64,000 nt of DNA, taken from NCBI GenBank assembly GCA_002633005.1, contig NMRA01000250.1:298796-362795 (forward strand), read 5' to 3'. The notes beneath the pieces were generated by a model, which saw only the letters and a list, made by a program, of their open reading frames with translations, was not told where the DNA came from and made no database searches. Shown here piece by piece: positions 1 through 13,200 of the stretch; position 1 is the first letter of the stretch; each line of letters opens with the position of its first letter. This DNA comes from Phoronis australis. Taxonomy: Eukaryota > Phoronida > Phoronidae. The position numbers were made by a program, and so were the translations under genes.

Positions 1-1209
1 TGACGGAGCATCGGACTCTGAAAGTAAATTGTGCAACACAATTATTGCTAGACATCAGTGAAAGGATTGGTGGACTACATATTTCAGCTACTTCTTGGTG
101 ACTGCAGAATGGCTTCAAGCCTGGCACACTGTGGTGAATCAGGTCAAGAAAAACTTGTTAACTTCAAATGAGAATATATCAAGAAAGCAATGGTGAATTT
201 TCCCTTTGAAGCAATTAGAGAAGTTTAGTAACCTTTAGTGTCTGCATGAATAATTACACAGCTAAACAAGTATATCTGAAGTGAAGGATAACTGTGATGT
301 GATGTTATGTATTCCCAGAATTTCCCAGAGTGCTGGCATGTCAAGGTAGCACACGGGGGATTTTAGGAAGGAAGAAAATTAGGTCGCATCACTCACCGTA
401 TTAAATAAGCAAAACAAGAGACCTACCACAACACTTGAACTGACATCATGATTGTCTCAAGATCAAGTATCATGGAGTTTAGATAAAAATTTGTTTTGAT
501 AAAACCTGTCATGAGGAAATATACAGCACGTTCCTTTATCAGATTTTACGGGCAAAACTGAAAGTGTTACAGTAATTATCACTTGTGCATCCTGAACAAT
601 GTCTTGAGAGTTATTTATTGACTGTTCCATCAGAAGCATGTAATCTTGAGAGTTATTTATTGACTGTTCGATTAGACGCATTTTATATGAATTCATTTCA
701 TGGTAATCAAACTATATCTAAGCCAGGCACTGATGAAATATTACTCGCACAGTATTCAATGAACTACTGAAAATGCATACAAAAAGGTGCAGCTTGACTG
801 ACACGTGATAAGTGCGAGACACAAATTCAAACCCAGAGCACACAAAGCCAGAGTGAAACTGACAAAGTAAAGGCAGGCCCTTTCATTTGGTTATCATCAG
901 ACTCCAGAGAAATTAACTTTTTTAACTCTTGCCAAGTTGAAAATGTGACCAGACACTAGGTCCCATCACATAGACCATGCCATACTTGTTAATTATTCCT
1001 TATCTGCTAGAGACTAGACAAGACCCACAACAGTCCACTTTTGACGCCAGTAAAACACTCAGGACCGTCAAACAAAAACACGAGTCGACCTATATTACAC
1101 AGACCTGCTGGAATTTACATCGCATGTTTAATGCTTAATCAGTAAAGATACCAACAGGCATTTTTTTGCTATGAAATAAATAATTTTCTAGAATTCACAA
1201 CTCGCTTAC
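1..1209. other. Intron 17 (incomplete)
   Basis: No exon that keeps frame from phase 1 was found on the minus strand. A donor-like ACCTAC at 421-426 lacks a convincing acceptor and open frame. A short direct repeat (CTTGAGAGTTATTTATTGAC) occurs at about 603 and 649. Confidence 0.5.
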
Positions 1210-1270
1210 CTGAGGGTGCTGTTCTGTTGTTTTGATTAACACCAGCAGTGACAGTTGAGGGCCCAGTAAC
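1210..1270 (-). CDS. PHLDB1: PHLDB exon 17, last exon seen in window
   Basis: Acceptor TGTTATCCAG, donor GTAAGC; 61 nt encoding VTGPSTVTAGVNQNNRTAPS plus one base (phase 1 out). Low complexity, as expected for the linker before the PH domain; supported by good splice sites and frame more than by homology. Confidence 0.6.
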
Positions 1271-4200
1271 CTGGATAACACATAACTCATGAAATGTGAA
1301 CTGTTCAACATGAAAATGGAAGACTAGCTAGTCAACCGTATGAATATTCTAAGCAGATGTTAAACTATTTAAGAGAATCTGGTTGGAAACTGCGCTCGAA
1401 AAAGACACACAAATACTAACAGAAACTTAAAAAAGACACAGACAGTAAGAATAAAAAACTAGGAAAATCAGAAAAGACAAAACGAAAATGTCTTCACCAA
1501 CCAGAGAGAAAGAGGAGACTACAACATACAATCAGTTGACCACAAGGTGTGTGTGGATCTTAGTGACAAGAAGTCTGCACAGTGGAGAAACTGAATAGAT
1601 CAATTGAGTTGAAGCACCATAGAGGAGAAGTTTGTTTACATAGTGTGACAGGGGATTAGAGCTTTTGAAATACCTACTGCATAACAGGAGATGTGAACAA
1701 GTTACATGTCAACAGTGGGTATCTTAGGGACTGACATATAGATTTTGTTAAAAGAATTTAACACCACAGGAAGGAAGAGGATATTTCTGAACTACCATTC
1801 TTTGATTACACATTACGTCAAGTCTGTTTCTAGTCTAGTCATGGACGTAATTGAAAATACAGGAATATTACATAATTGAAGAATTACAATATAAATAGTT
1901 CCATACAAAAAGTTTTTATATGCTTCAAAAATGGACATGACAATCGAAGTAGCTAAATGGGTCAAAGATCATTAGCTGATTTAAAAAAAAATTGAACCAA
2001 ATGTGTTTTCTTATTACACAAAATAACAATTAATTTGACACTCAATTTATTATGGCAGCAAGGGGGCTATTAATTTCTCTCTAACTGTTCAAAATTAGTG
2101 CTACCACCAGGGGGCTCTGCCCATAACAGGTTGGAGTATCGTGCACTCTCAGGATTTGTCAGGAGGGCATTTTTGTCCATGTATCGCCTAAGATGGGTAT
2201 TGCTACGCTCTCGGATATCGTCTTTGGTGGCTTTTTGGCCAAGATCTCACGAATCGTTTCACAAACATGGTTTTTTTCTGGTACCCAATTTCCCACTAGC
2301 TGTGGTAACTTGTCTGAATTTTCATTGAGCAGCAGAAATCCTACCAATTATATGGACAAGAGCCCTCAGCACAGTCCTTTGGGAAAGCTTTCAATATACT
2401 TTTTCAGCTAAATAAAATTATGCTCATGTTATGAGCGATCACATTACGCCGTGTATTGAAAACTCCAAACTCCTTTTACGAGTAGGGTCCTCTGTTTTGT
2501 TAAGTATTGTTCACACATGCAGAAATAGAAAATGGCATCTATGCAGAACAAAGGGTTTTGCTTTGTGTTTAACAAGATGAGTTGTTAAAATTACATGTAA
2601 GCTGCTTTAACGACTGTTACATTTAACAAGCAGAATTAGCCAGCAGATGGAGAAAATGGTTAACTCTGACGATCACCACCAGGAGGGGCTACTCACATCA
2701 AGCTCAGTATCTGAGGAAAGGGCGCTGCTATCAGTGGTCATATCATCTCCAGACAGGGTTAGTGCGTACGAGTGCGAGAGGTCGCGTATCCTGCGATCTA
2801 AACTCGTTAATCTAGTCTTTTCCTACGACAGACAGAGAGAGAAGACGGCTCACGTGACACCAAGGCTTGGTCTACTGAGACTGTAGTGACAGTGCTTTTA
2901 GAGGAAATCCAAAGCTTGATTCCAACCCAGTTTAGGAAGTTTCAAAAAAGCGAAACAGCACAGATTTTAGACTTTTTAAGTACATCCATGGTGTGACAAA
3001 GGAATCCCTACAGGAGCTCCAGTAAACAAGACGTGTTCTCCTTTGAAATTCTCTCATACAGAAAGCAGACGGCTGTAGGAACCAAATGAAACTTTTTATC
3101 GGCTAGCAAAACCATAATATGGGTGTGCTTCTGCCAATGATAGAAATGATCTGAAGAAATGTGTGTGTGTGTGTGTGTTAACAATGAAAACTGGGATATG
3201 TGTTAAAAGGGGGTGATAGGACCGAAGCCTTGGGATCAATTTATTAACGGCCGATTAAAACAAAATGGAGGAAAGGTATTAAGCAAAACGGCGTCTCCTC
3301 GCAGGAGTTAACAATGCGAGTAATTACAATCACACTCAAATTGCAGAAACTCAAACCTAATGCACTTAACACAGCCGTGAAAACAATACAATACAATACA
3401 ATACAATACAATACAATACAAAAACAAGTCAATCAAACAAATTTTTAGACACACACAGTTGATGGTGAACTTAGAAAAACAAAAAAATACACTTCAACCA
3501 ACTGATGTCTACATCACGGACAGAGGTATTCAGTACCATTTGATAGTTTCAAGACTCAAAGGCTGCTTACAGTTATAATTCTTGGCTTATTTTGCATAAA
3601 AATTAACTGAATTTCAAAGGATGATTACCTTTACCGTAACTGATGCACATTTTACCGGATGCTGTTTTATAACACGTAGAGTACAAGCCAAAAATGAACG
3701 GACAAAAAATGACCCAGAGTTCACCCAGTCATGACGGCTGATCGCAAATGAAGTTCCATCAAGATGGGTGAATGAAAATGGAATTCACCAGAAGAGTAGT
3801 TAGTTAGAATGACCACTTGTCCCCCCCCGTCATGACGCAAAACAGCATTTTGTCTGATTACTTTTGTTGTAAACTGGCAAAAAAATATTTAAACAAACTC
3901 TTACATATTCTTGATCTCTTTTTTAAGAAATTAGACAAAATAAATTTCACTTGTCGGCCACATTGTGGGCTAACTAGAAGACTTATCGTAACTGAACCCT
4001 AGTCCAACATCAATGTGTTAGATATGCTACAGATACAAGTTATGAGAAACCTTGCAAAGAAATAGCCACTCATAAGTCTGTGATCACAGACTGCATTTGC
4101 CTTGGAGAGCTAATGTGACGCACTAAATAGTTTCAGGCCACCTGTAATTTGGATACAGGGTGGAGAAAAACGCACGTGTCCACCAACAATTGAACAAAAC

Positions 4201-7200
4201 ACACGATTAAATACAATGGACAAGAAAAGCTTCACAGGCAAACCTCATGATCACCACGCCAAGACAAATGCAAACGTTATTCACACTCAAAAGCAAATAA
4301 GAATAAGCAGTCATTGAAGCTGGACACACCAATATGATTATTTGTGCACACTGTTGCCAAGTAATAAAAATGTGATACATTTTATACAAAATAGGGCTCT
4401 CGAGGACATACAGAGTAAATGAATGTTATAGGAAAAAAAATTTCAAGATGATAATGAATGTGATTGAATTTGGGAGACATCAGAATTGATGTTTTTCATG
4501 ACATTGCCAAAGACTACAAGAGGTACCACACAACATAGGTCAGACCTCCCATAAGTTCAAAGAGGCTATAAACCTGCATTCCATCCAAAAAAGAACTTTT
4601 GATTTTGACTGCTCACCGCGATAATATTGACATCAGCTCGTTTCTTATTCAGTGATTTCTAGGTACGCAAAGAAATGGCAGTTCATTATTCCTTGAGAAC
4701 ATGTCCAGTGCATAAAATGACACATCGGGACGTGACAAGCCAACTTGAAGAGCTTGGTCTCAACCAATAACGAAACTGAAATCACCTTTAATTTGACAAA
4801 GGAACAATTAGAGAGACCAATTTCATTACAGTAAGTAAATATAAATCAAGAGTTGATATCCACGATGGAAGACAGTCTTATTGCTGCTTCAACTTTCCAA
4901 CATGGCGATGCAAACATGTGATACACTTTAACACTAAGCACCAGACAGCAGCAACACTCCTTCGTGTTGCTCACTAAGTCATGTGACACCAAAGCAGAAG
5001 CAATACGCTTCATTTATGGCTGATGGAAAGCCCACAGCAGTGCAAGCTCATGTAACCATGAAGCAGACATCGTACCTTCCTAAACTGTTCAACAGATGTC
5101 TGCCTCGCCTGCTCCATGGATTCTACCTCCCCCTTTACCATGTTGAGCATGTCTTTCTGTTGCTGATCAATCTCCTTCATCCTCACCTGAAAAAATGCAC
5201 AAATAAAGACTTCGTTACCTTTGCATTACATACATTTGCCGGCTATACGTGCTTAGGAAAAATTTGAATATGATCGTGGGTGCCGTCATTTTTCAACACT
5301 CTTTAATTACTTGGAACCATTATTTCTTCAATCGCAATCGGAAACAACAAGCTTGTGAAACTGATTTGCAACTGAAAAATGATAGGGACAGATACAAAGT
5401 CAGACGTGATAATCATCTCACTGATAAAGGATAACAAATTTAAATTTCAATCACAGATCAAGCGGTTAGCTGTAACAGCATATCAGTCATGTTTAGAATT
5501 ATGAAAAACAAAGCTTTCATTATGAGACCATGGCTTTATTTCAGATGAAAACTAAGTGAAATTGCACCTTTTCTAAGATCGAAGTTCCTGGGACTCAAAT
5601 GCAGACCGTACCACAATTCAAGGCAATTTTCATCCACCATTTTCTATCAAAATTTATTGTAGTCAAGGCCAGAAACCCAAAGTTCAATTACGCATGAAAA
5701 AAATAATACCAACATCATTGAGAAAACACATTTTACGTGACCGAGGGCACAAATTTCAAAACGTTATTCAGGTAAGCAGGGAATTTAGATTGCTCACTAA
5801 TCTAAAGGCAACCCCTCAAACAACACACGCACACACCTCTCTTGACTTGCACTTATTGATCAAACTATCTTTCTCATTAACCAGCTGCCTCTGCACAATC
5901 TCTCTCTCCTCTTCAAACCGGGCTTCCACCTGTAGAAACAAGAACACGATCAATGTGGTCAAGCACACTACTCAAACTCGAATAACGACGAGAAACACTC
6001 GATCAGTGACAGTCATGTGACCATTTAGAAGAAACGATAAACCAAAATATTACACATCTACCATTGTGCGAATGTACAAATATAGTTCCAACAAATCATC
6101 CAAGAGATTTCTCATCAATGACAAAATTTCAGGAAAAATTTCCAGCTACGTCTCATCCACTCAGCAGCCTATTGTCCAACTGGTCTTCATCTCAGCAGCC
6201 TATTGTCCAACTGGTCTTCATCTCAGCAGCCTATTGTCCAACTGGTCTTCATCTCAGCAGCCTATTGTCCAACTGGTCTTCATCTCAGCAGCCTATTGTC
6301 CAACTGGTCTTCATCTCAGCAGCCTATTGTCCAACTGGTCTTCATCTCAGCAGCCTATTGTCCAACTGGTCTTCATCTCAGCAGCCTATTGTCCAACTGG
6401 TCTTCATCTCAGCAGCCTATTGTCCAACTGGTCTTCATCTCAGCAGCCTATTGTCCAACTGGTCTTCATCTCAGCAGCCTATTGTCCAACTGGTCTTCAT
6501 CTCAGCAGCCTATTGTCCAACTGGTCTTCATCTCAGCAGCCTATTGTCCAACTGGTCTTCATCTCCGCTGCCTTTGACCCATATGACCATCAGTTTGTGT
6601 ACACAATTTCAACACATTTTCAACTGACTTATGATACTCTAAGCAAAAGTTCCTATGTGTAATCAAGAATTTGTTACATCGGACAAGTTTTCTGAATACT
6701 TGTCATTGAAGCTGCATACTAGAATACAGGATACAACGTAGGATATCCTCGTCGGGATGGTCATATTTTTCAGATTTCATTCATCATTGATTCGTAGGAG
6801 TCAAGTAATGACTTATTTAAAACACACTTAAAAACATCGTTGACCATCGTAGTAGGTCCACGGAGCATTGACAAGAGCCTACCATAAAATTTCTTTAAGT
6901 TTAGAACAGAAATAATTGGTATAATTTCAAATTTCTAAAGGCTTGGGTAATTGCTGCAAATGCGCACTGTAAAGTAGAAGCCATGTAAACAATGAATTAA
7001 AATGCACAAATCAGCTGATTTTGTTTGAAAATTTTAACGCCACATCGCTGCCAGACTGAGCTCTAAACTGAAGAATTTTTAAATTTTTAACCCAAACCCC
7101 CATTCATCGTAGTACCAACCTCGAGTTGCTGGAACTCCAGTTCCTCGAATAATTTCCGCTGGCTCTCGAGAGCCTCCCGCTGGGTCTTGAGAACCTCCTT

Positions 7201-10200
7201 TAGCTCTGCCTCCTCTGCCTTATTCTGACAGCTGCCAATCAAACTCTCAGTGTCCTGCACCTTGCGCTCGAGTTCACCCAACTTGAAACGTTCCGCCTCA
7301 ATGCGTGCATTTTCCTGCAATAAAAATAACAAATCAAATCTCAGCTCCTCACTGGGACAAATGTTGATAATCAAACATGAACCACAGGATGATCTACTTG
7401 AACAAGAAAGCATTTTTTAAATTTGTCAAAGATAAAAAAATATATAATTAGCAAATGGTAAGTGCAGATTAACAAGACAAACACAATGGATAAATACACC
7501 AAACCTTACATTCTACAATACATGGTACAAACATGGCAACAACTGAAGACAAAAACTAAATCTAATTTCAGAACATGCCATTTTCATACCACAGGTAAAG
7601 ACTTGACAACAAAATAATATGCACAATCACCTAACTCAGTGCTAGATTAAGACACGGCTTATTTAACACCATAAACTCGACATTAAGCTGTAAATTGGCA
7701 TTTTGACATCCTTCTAAATAGCAGAAACTGAAATGATCGGCATCGAACATGATCAAGAAATCAGTTTTTAAATTGTTCAAATCTGTCATCAATCAATAAT
7801 TTTATGATTCACATTTTGTAATATCGTAGAATACGACCAACACTATTAAAATTTCTTTCATCTTGAGCTTAAATGTTACAAAACGCTGGACAAAAACGAC
7901 AACAACTTATTCCAAATGAAGACAAAAACTAATCTAACTTCAGAACACATGCCTTTTTCATACCACAGATAGAAAATAGACAAGAATGCAACAGTTACCT
8001 AGATTAAATTATACAATAAACAAAATCATCCACACACTGTAAAATTGGCATTTTCTTATCCTTCCACAAGACGATAACAGATATGATTGAAGCCACACGA
8101 GGGATTCCTAGCTCATAGTTCAAAAGTTAACATGAAAACCCACAGAAATAATTGAGCCGTGATACAACTATTGATAAAATATACTGTCTAATTTGCAAGT
8201 TATAGGAATTCCAACGGAGTAGAAAGTTGCAGTTGCGGTGAGACATATCTTTAGTAGCAGCCTTTTTGTTCAGGGTATATCGGTAAGAGGACAGTGTTAC
8301 GAATTGAATTTTCGTTCAGTTTTGCATGGCCAATCAAAGCAGAGAACATGGATGACAGGCATGCAAGGTAAGCAGCACACGTCAACGCGCAATCAAGTCA
8401 CAAGGACAACAATAGATGGCACTACGTACCCATGTCCGCCTCTGAGAACGACAGAGAAAGAATTGTCACGCAGTGAGAGTACTCAGGACTTTGCAGTAAA
8501 GCATTTTCAAGAAAGCACACATTTGTCACACAAGTGTTGCAAGGTACTAAGGCATGTAGTGAATCCATTAGCAACCCCCAAAAAAATCTAAATGAATGTC
8601 AACATTTGCGATACCAAATCAAATAACGGCTTCGAAATTGCCATGTTCCTAATGGTTAATTCTTTAAGAGAAACCTCATCTGAGGAGACACTTTTCAACA
8701 ACAGTGTGTGTGACAAAAATGAGCACATTCAGCGCAGTTATCAATGTTCACTAAAATCACATCAACACCAAGACACTCCTCATGTAATTTGAAATGCAGT
8801 AAAACACAGCGGAGCGCTCCTCATAACAGTTAAACGTAATGCGTAGGTGAATTTCCGTTGTATGAAATATCCGACACATTTCACCAATGTCTCGACTATA
8901 ATCAGTTCCTAGGTAAAAAAGAAACTGGAAACACAATGAAAAATGTTGAGAAGCCCATGAGTTTTCTTCACAAAATGTTGAGAAGCCCATGAGTTTTCTT
9001 CACAAAAAGGAGATCGGACTTATATAATTAAGAAGCCATGGATTAATAAGAGTGTAATATTGACAAGTCCCTACCGCCTCTCGCTCAATAGTGGCGCTCT
9101 CTGTTAGCCCCGCCAATTTCCTCTGAAGTTCATTGATCCTCTCCTGGTCACGCCGTAGACCCTCCAGTTCCGATTGGTGTTCACCTTCCAACAGGGCGCG
9201 CTCTAGTTCCAGCTACATGAAAAGGTCGCGTGAGACGTTTTGACACAATACAATTCAAACGATCACATTGTGGACACCTTTATTTAGGGATATCAAACAC
9301 ATTACGAAAGTGTAATTTATGACTAGGACATAATGAGTCACTAAATTTGTACCCCACTAGGAAAAACATTCATTCCGTAGTATCAGGGTGTGAAACCGAG
9401 GATTACTACTAACTGCAGTTATTCAAAGAGTTATTTTAACACTTAAAATGTGCATTCAATAACAACTTAGTGGGAAATCGTGACTTGATTGAACTTCATT
9501 TCGCTTATAGACTTGCGGATGTTTTTATAGAAGACTGTAATTTGACTGAAGAATGTTTTGAACTTCAATATGAAGATATGCTATACAAGATCCTAATTGG
9601 ATTGAAGCTTATTTTGAATCTCAATTTGCGGACATTCGACAGAAGAGTGTAATTTGATTGTTTAGAACCTCGACCTGCGGATATTTTATCGAAGACCGCA
9701 AGACAAAATCTTACCAATTTAGGACACAATACGGCAGATAGCAGAAATTTTATTTTCTGATTTTTTCGTCATACAAAATATATAGCATCTTGGTTTACCA
9801 CTTTCAAGTTTTGCTTTTGTATGATATGAAAACTTCTGGGAATCAACAATAATGTAAGAAGACCTTCGCTGAAGAATGAGAAGATACTAAGTTCCATAAT
9901 TTATTTTGCCCGAAAACATTGCGATTTTGCCATAATTTTATTGCAGCTTGTTTCAAACCAGTGGATATCCCATATGAGACACTGAAGTGTCTGACCAACA
10001 GTGCTGCACAGGGATGTCGTCGTCAAAGTACAACGGAATTTGAATATTTTCATTTCGGGTTTTGCATAGTTTTTGCTCAACATATCACGAGATTTGGACG
10101 TTTTATTTAACTCGTGGCAAATGCCGCTCCTGTGATAAATCTTGCGGTGACTCAATACAGACTGAGCAGCTTCATCATGTCTGTTCTTATGTTAAAACAA

Positions 10201-13200
10201 AGCTCATAAAATTCTCATTCTTGAGTATCAACTACCCGCATCGAAAAACAATCTTCTAACAAAACCAACATAGAAAGCTAAAATTGAACAGACCCTTTAG
10301 CCCCTTTTACACAAGAGACAGTTGTCACCGTGTCAGCTGTCACGACTTGACTTGCTCCACTTTAGTCCCATTTAAACAATATTAGATCGCAAACTGGATC
10401 AGCACGAGGCACTTAAACGAAGACTGTCTGCGCATGTTCGAACATCCAAACCACGTGGAATGCCAGCAGAACGCCCGTATATACGATATGGCGCAAGCGC
10501 ATTGAAAGATGATCCCTTTCCGCAATGACTCACTTGTGTTTAGACGTGTAGTTGAAACTGGAGCAACTGATTGAGTGTAACTCCCTCTACCTCTCAAACC
10601 GTTGTCAAAAATGGCCGCCATGGTGTTAACTTGCTCCGTGTCAATCCTGTTTACAGACACACTATGTCTTGCTCCTGATCAGCTGCACCGTGTTAGCTGC
10701 TCCATGACAGCTGTCTCTCGTGTAAATGCAACTTCTGTATTCCTTATTTGTCACCAAACATTAAGGCCAGAGCAACTTACACTGACCTGGCATTTTTTTT
10801 AAAAGATTTGACTGTTTCGCATTCAATATATCCCGACCGATACTTCCTTGCTCAAATGTCAAAAAATTAACTGCTAACAATCAAGGTGGTAGTTTTAATT
10901 CAAGCACTCATCAACCCCATGTCCAATCAAAACAAGATTTACGCACTGTTGAACTGACCGCATGACCTTACAGAGACAGTGGAATTGATGAAGAAAACAA
11001 TTCGTCCACCGTAAAACTCACTTCCTTAATGGCTTCCTGTTGTTGAGTTTCTACGTCTGTCACTTCCTGTTTTATACACGCCATTTTGTACACGGTTTCC
11101 TGGCGAGTCTTCTTCAGTTTATCAATCTGCATTCTCATCTCCGTTTCCTAGAAATTTAAGACGTTGGCAAAGACATGGAATATTCAGTTTCTAACTGCTA
11201 GTCCATTCTAAAATTCTAAGAAAAATAAATGTATTCTGCGAACATGTTCAAACAGACATTAGCCACACTATTTAAGAATTCCACGAAAAAAATGATGTCA
11301 AGTGCTGTGGAAATTCTATGATTTAGGATCATGGTGAAAAATAATTCTTTTACTCCAGGTCAGAGTCTGTGCCAAATATTAAAAATTATTGATATGGGCA
11401 GTCCCAAATTCAAATCTTCATATATCCGAAATTATGTACTTTTTATGAACTTCCAATTCTATTTCCAGACCATTATGCAAAATGAGCAGTCTTGAATTAA
11501 AGCAAAAATCACCCATGTCCCAAAATTCAGAATTAGGAAAATTCATCGAAGATATCCCGAATTAAAGAGGCCTCCCAAATTGGAGAATTTCAACCGTAGT
11601 GTGCGCATGCACGCACATGTGTGTACGCATCAAAAATGCGATTCTAGGTATTCCAAAAGATATGATAGAAGAGGTATAAATACATTTTGAGTGAATTTTG
11701 AAGTACGATAACATTCTACACAGCTGCTCGTCTTTGATAGCTGTACAAAATGACTGCACAAATAAATCGCTAATTTAAAAGCGAACATTATTTTTGGTAA
11801 CATTTTACCAAACAAAGTAGACAATACTTTCAACAACTAAGCTGCACGTTGTAACAACATAGACCATACTTACATCATAGCCATTCAAGCTGTTACTTCC
11901 ATCAGCTTGTGTTCTCGCAAACCTCACCCTGCCAGGCCCTTCTGTACCATCAGACATTGTTTTCAGACATTTGCTCAGATTGGCTATGTTGCTATGCTCC
12001 TGATCAGATGCCGCAGTAGTACTCGCAGGTTTACGCCGCGCGGCAATAGCTGAATTCACCGTCTGCTGAAGCTGCGCACTATCCAGACCATATTGAGCTA
12101 AGACATTCACTTGACCCGATTCCGCCGAAATGGTTGCCGTCGTTGTTGTGTTCGACGTCAAAAACGATGGTGGTTTCTCATTTGTTGGACTGGCAACACG
12201 GTTGTGCCTCAGTTGTGTCTTTGGCTGACGTTTGATAGTGCCATCATGGAGCTCTTCCTCTGACGTTGAGCCCGAGCTCTGGACGCGATTTCGAAAATCT
12301 GTGCCGATCTCTTTGCGTGTGGTTGTCGGCGAAGCAATCATCAGAGAACCGTTGGTTTTTATCTTAGTGTGCTCACGGCGATCTAAGGACCCTGTTGTCG
12401 ACTTTCCTTCAAGCGAGTCTGTTGGCGAATTATCCGAATCATTTGTGACAAGTCGCAGCGCAAGTTCCGCCTCGTCTAGCGCACGTTTCTCAATGTTCAA
12501 ATCAAGAGTACGGTTACTGGCTCCTCCTACAGTGGAGAATTCAGAGTGGCCATGGCCTTCAATGTTTCCAGACAGGTTTGATGTGGGCACCACAACTGAT
12601 AACTGGCCATTTCGAAAATTTTTCGATTCGTGTCTGAGACTCCAGGTAGTGTCCTTGTTATCAACTTGATCAGGTGATCCTTTGGAAATATTATTATGCA
12701 CAAAACCACTGGTGTTCGACTTAATGCTAACATGTGTCTTTGAGCTACTGCTGAAATAACCCACGTCCTCCTGTTTCTGAGAATCATAGACACCGTGACT
12801 CTCGTCGAAACTCTTCTTTGACGACATGACACGATCTAAACTCTTTCCCACAGCAGCATTTTGCATGTGGTTACTCGGCGCCAACGAACTTGGCAGAGTG
12901 GAAGAGCCAGATTTCACCGGTCTTTCCACCAATGAGTTCGAGTTCGATTTCTCATCAGGAACATTTCCACCATAATCGAACACCTCGGATAGCGGTATGC
13001 CTCCACCGTGCCTCTCTTGTTCCACCTGCTTCTCGTACTCAGCGCACATGCTCAGTATCTCTTCCAACCGTTGCTGCTCTTGCTGTTCCATTTCCTGTTC
13101 GCGCTTGCGCTCTTCCACCATCTGCTGGTGGGTCAACACCAGATCCTGCTGGCTGGACGTCAGACTGCCCAGATCGAGGTCGCCAGAGTCGAAAGCCACA

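Larger units (their letters stand above)
2823..5075. other. Intron 15
   Basis: Holds a (GT)9 run, an (ACAAT)n run and a copy of the dispersed repeat end at 3933-3969. No exon seen. Confidence 0.5.

Noticed and set aside
421-500. Further PHLDB exon with donor at 421-426
   Set aside because: No acceptor gives an open frame that continues from the phase-1 end of exon 17.
2098-2411. Short frames on both strands in intron 16
   Set aside because: No domain, no splice sites fitting exon phases on the minus strand.
6064-6662. Three overlapping plus-strand frames of 124-198 residues
   Set aside because: They are the 31-bp minisatellite read in three frames; no non-repetitive coding content.
8238-8591. 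117-residue plus-strand frame
   Set aside because: No recognisable domain, no splice or promoter context, and composition like intron.
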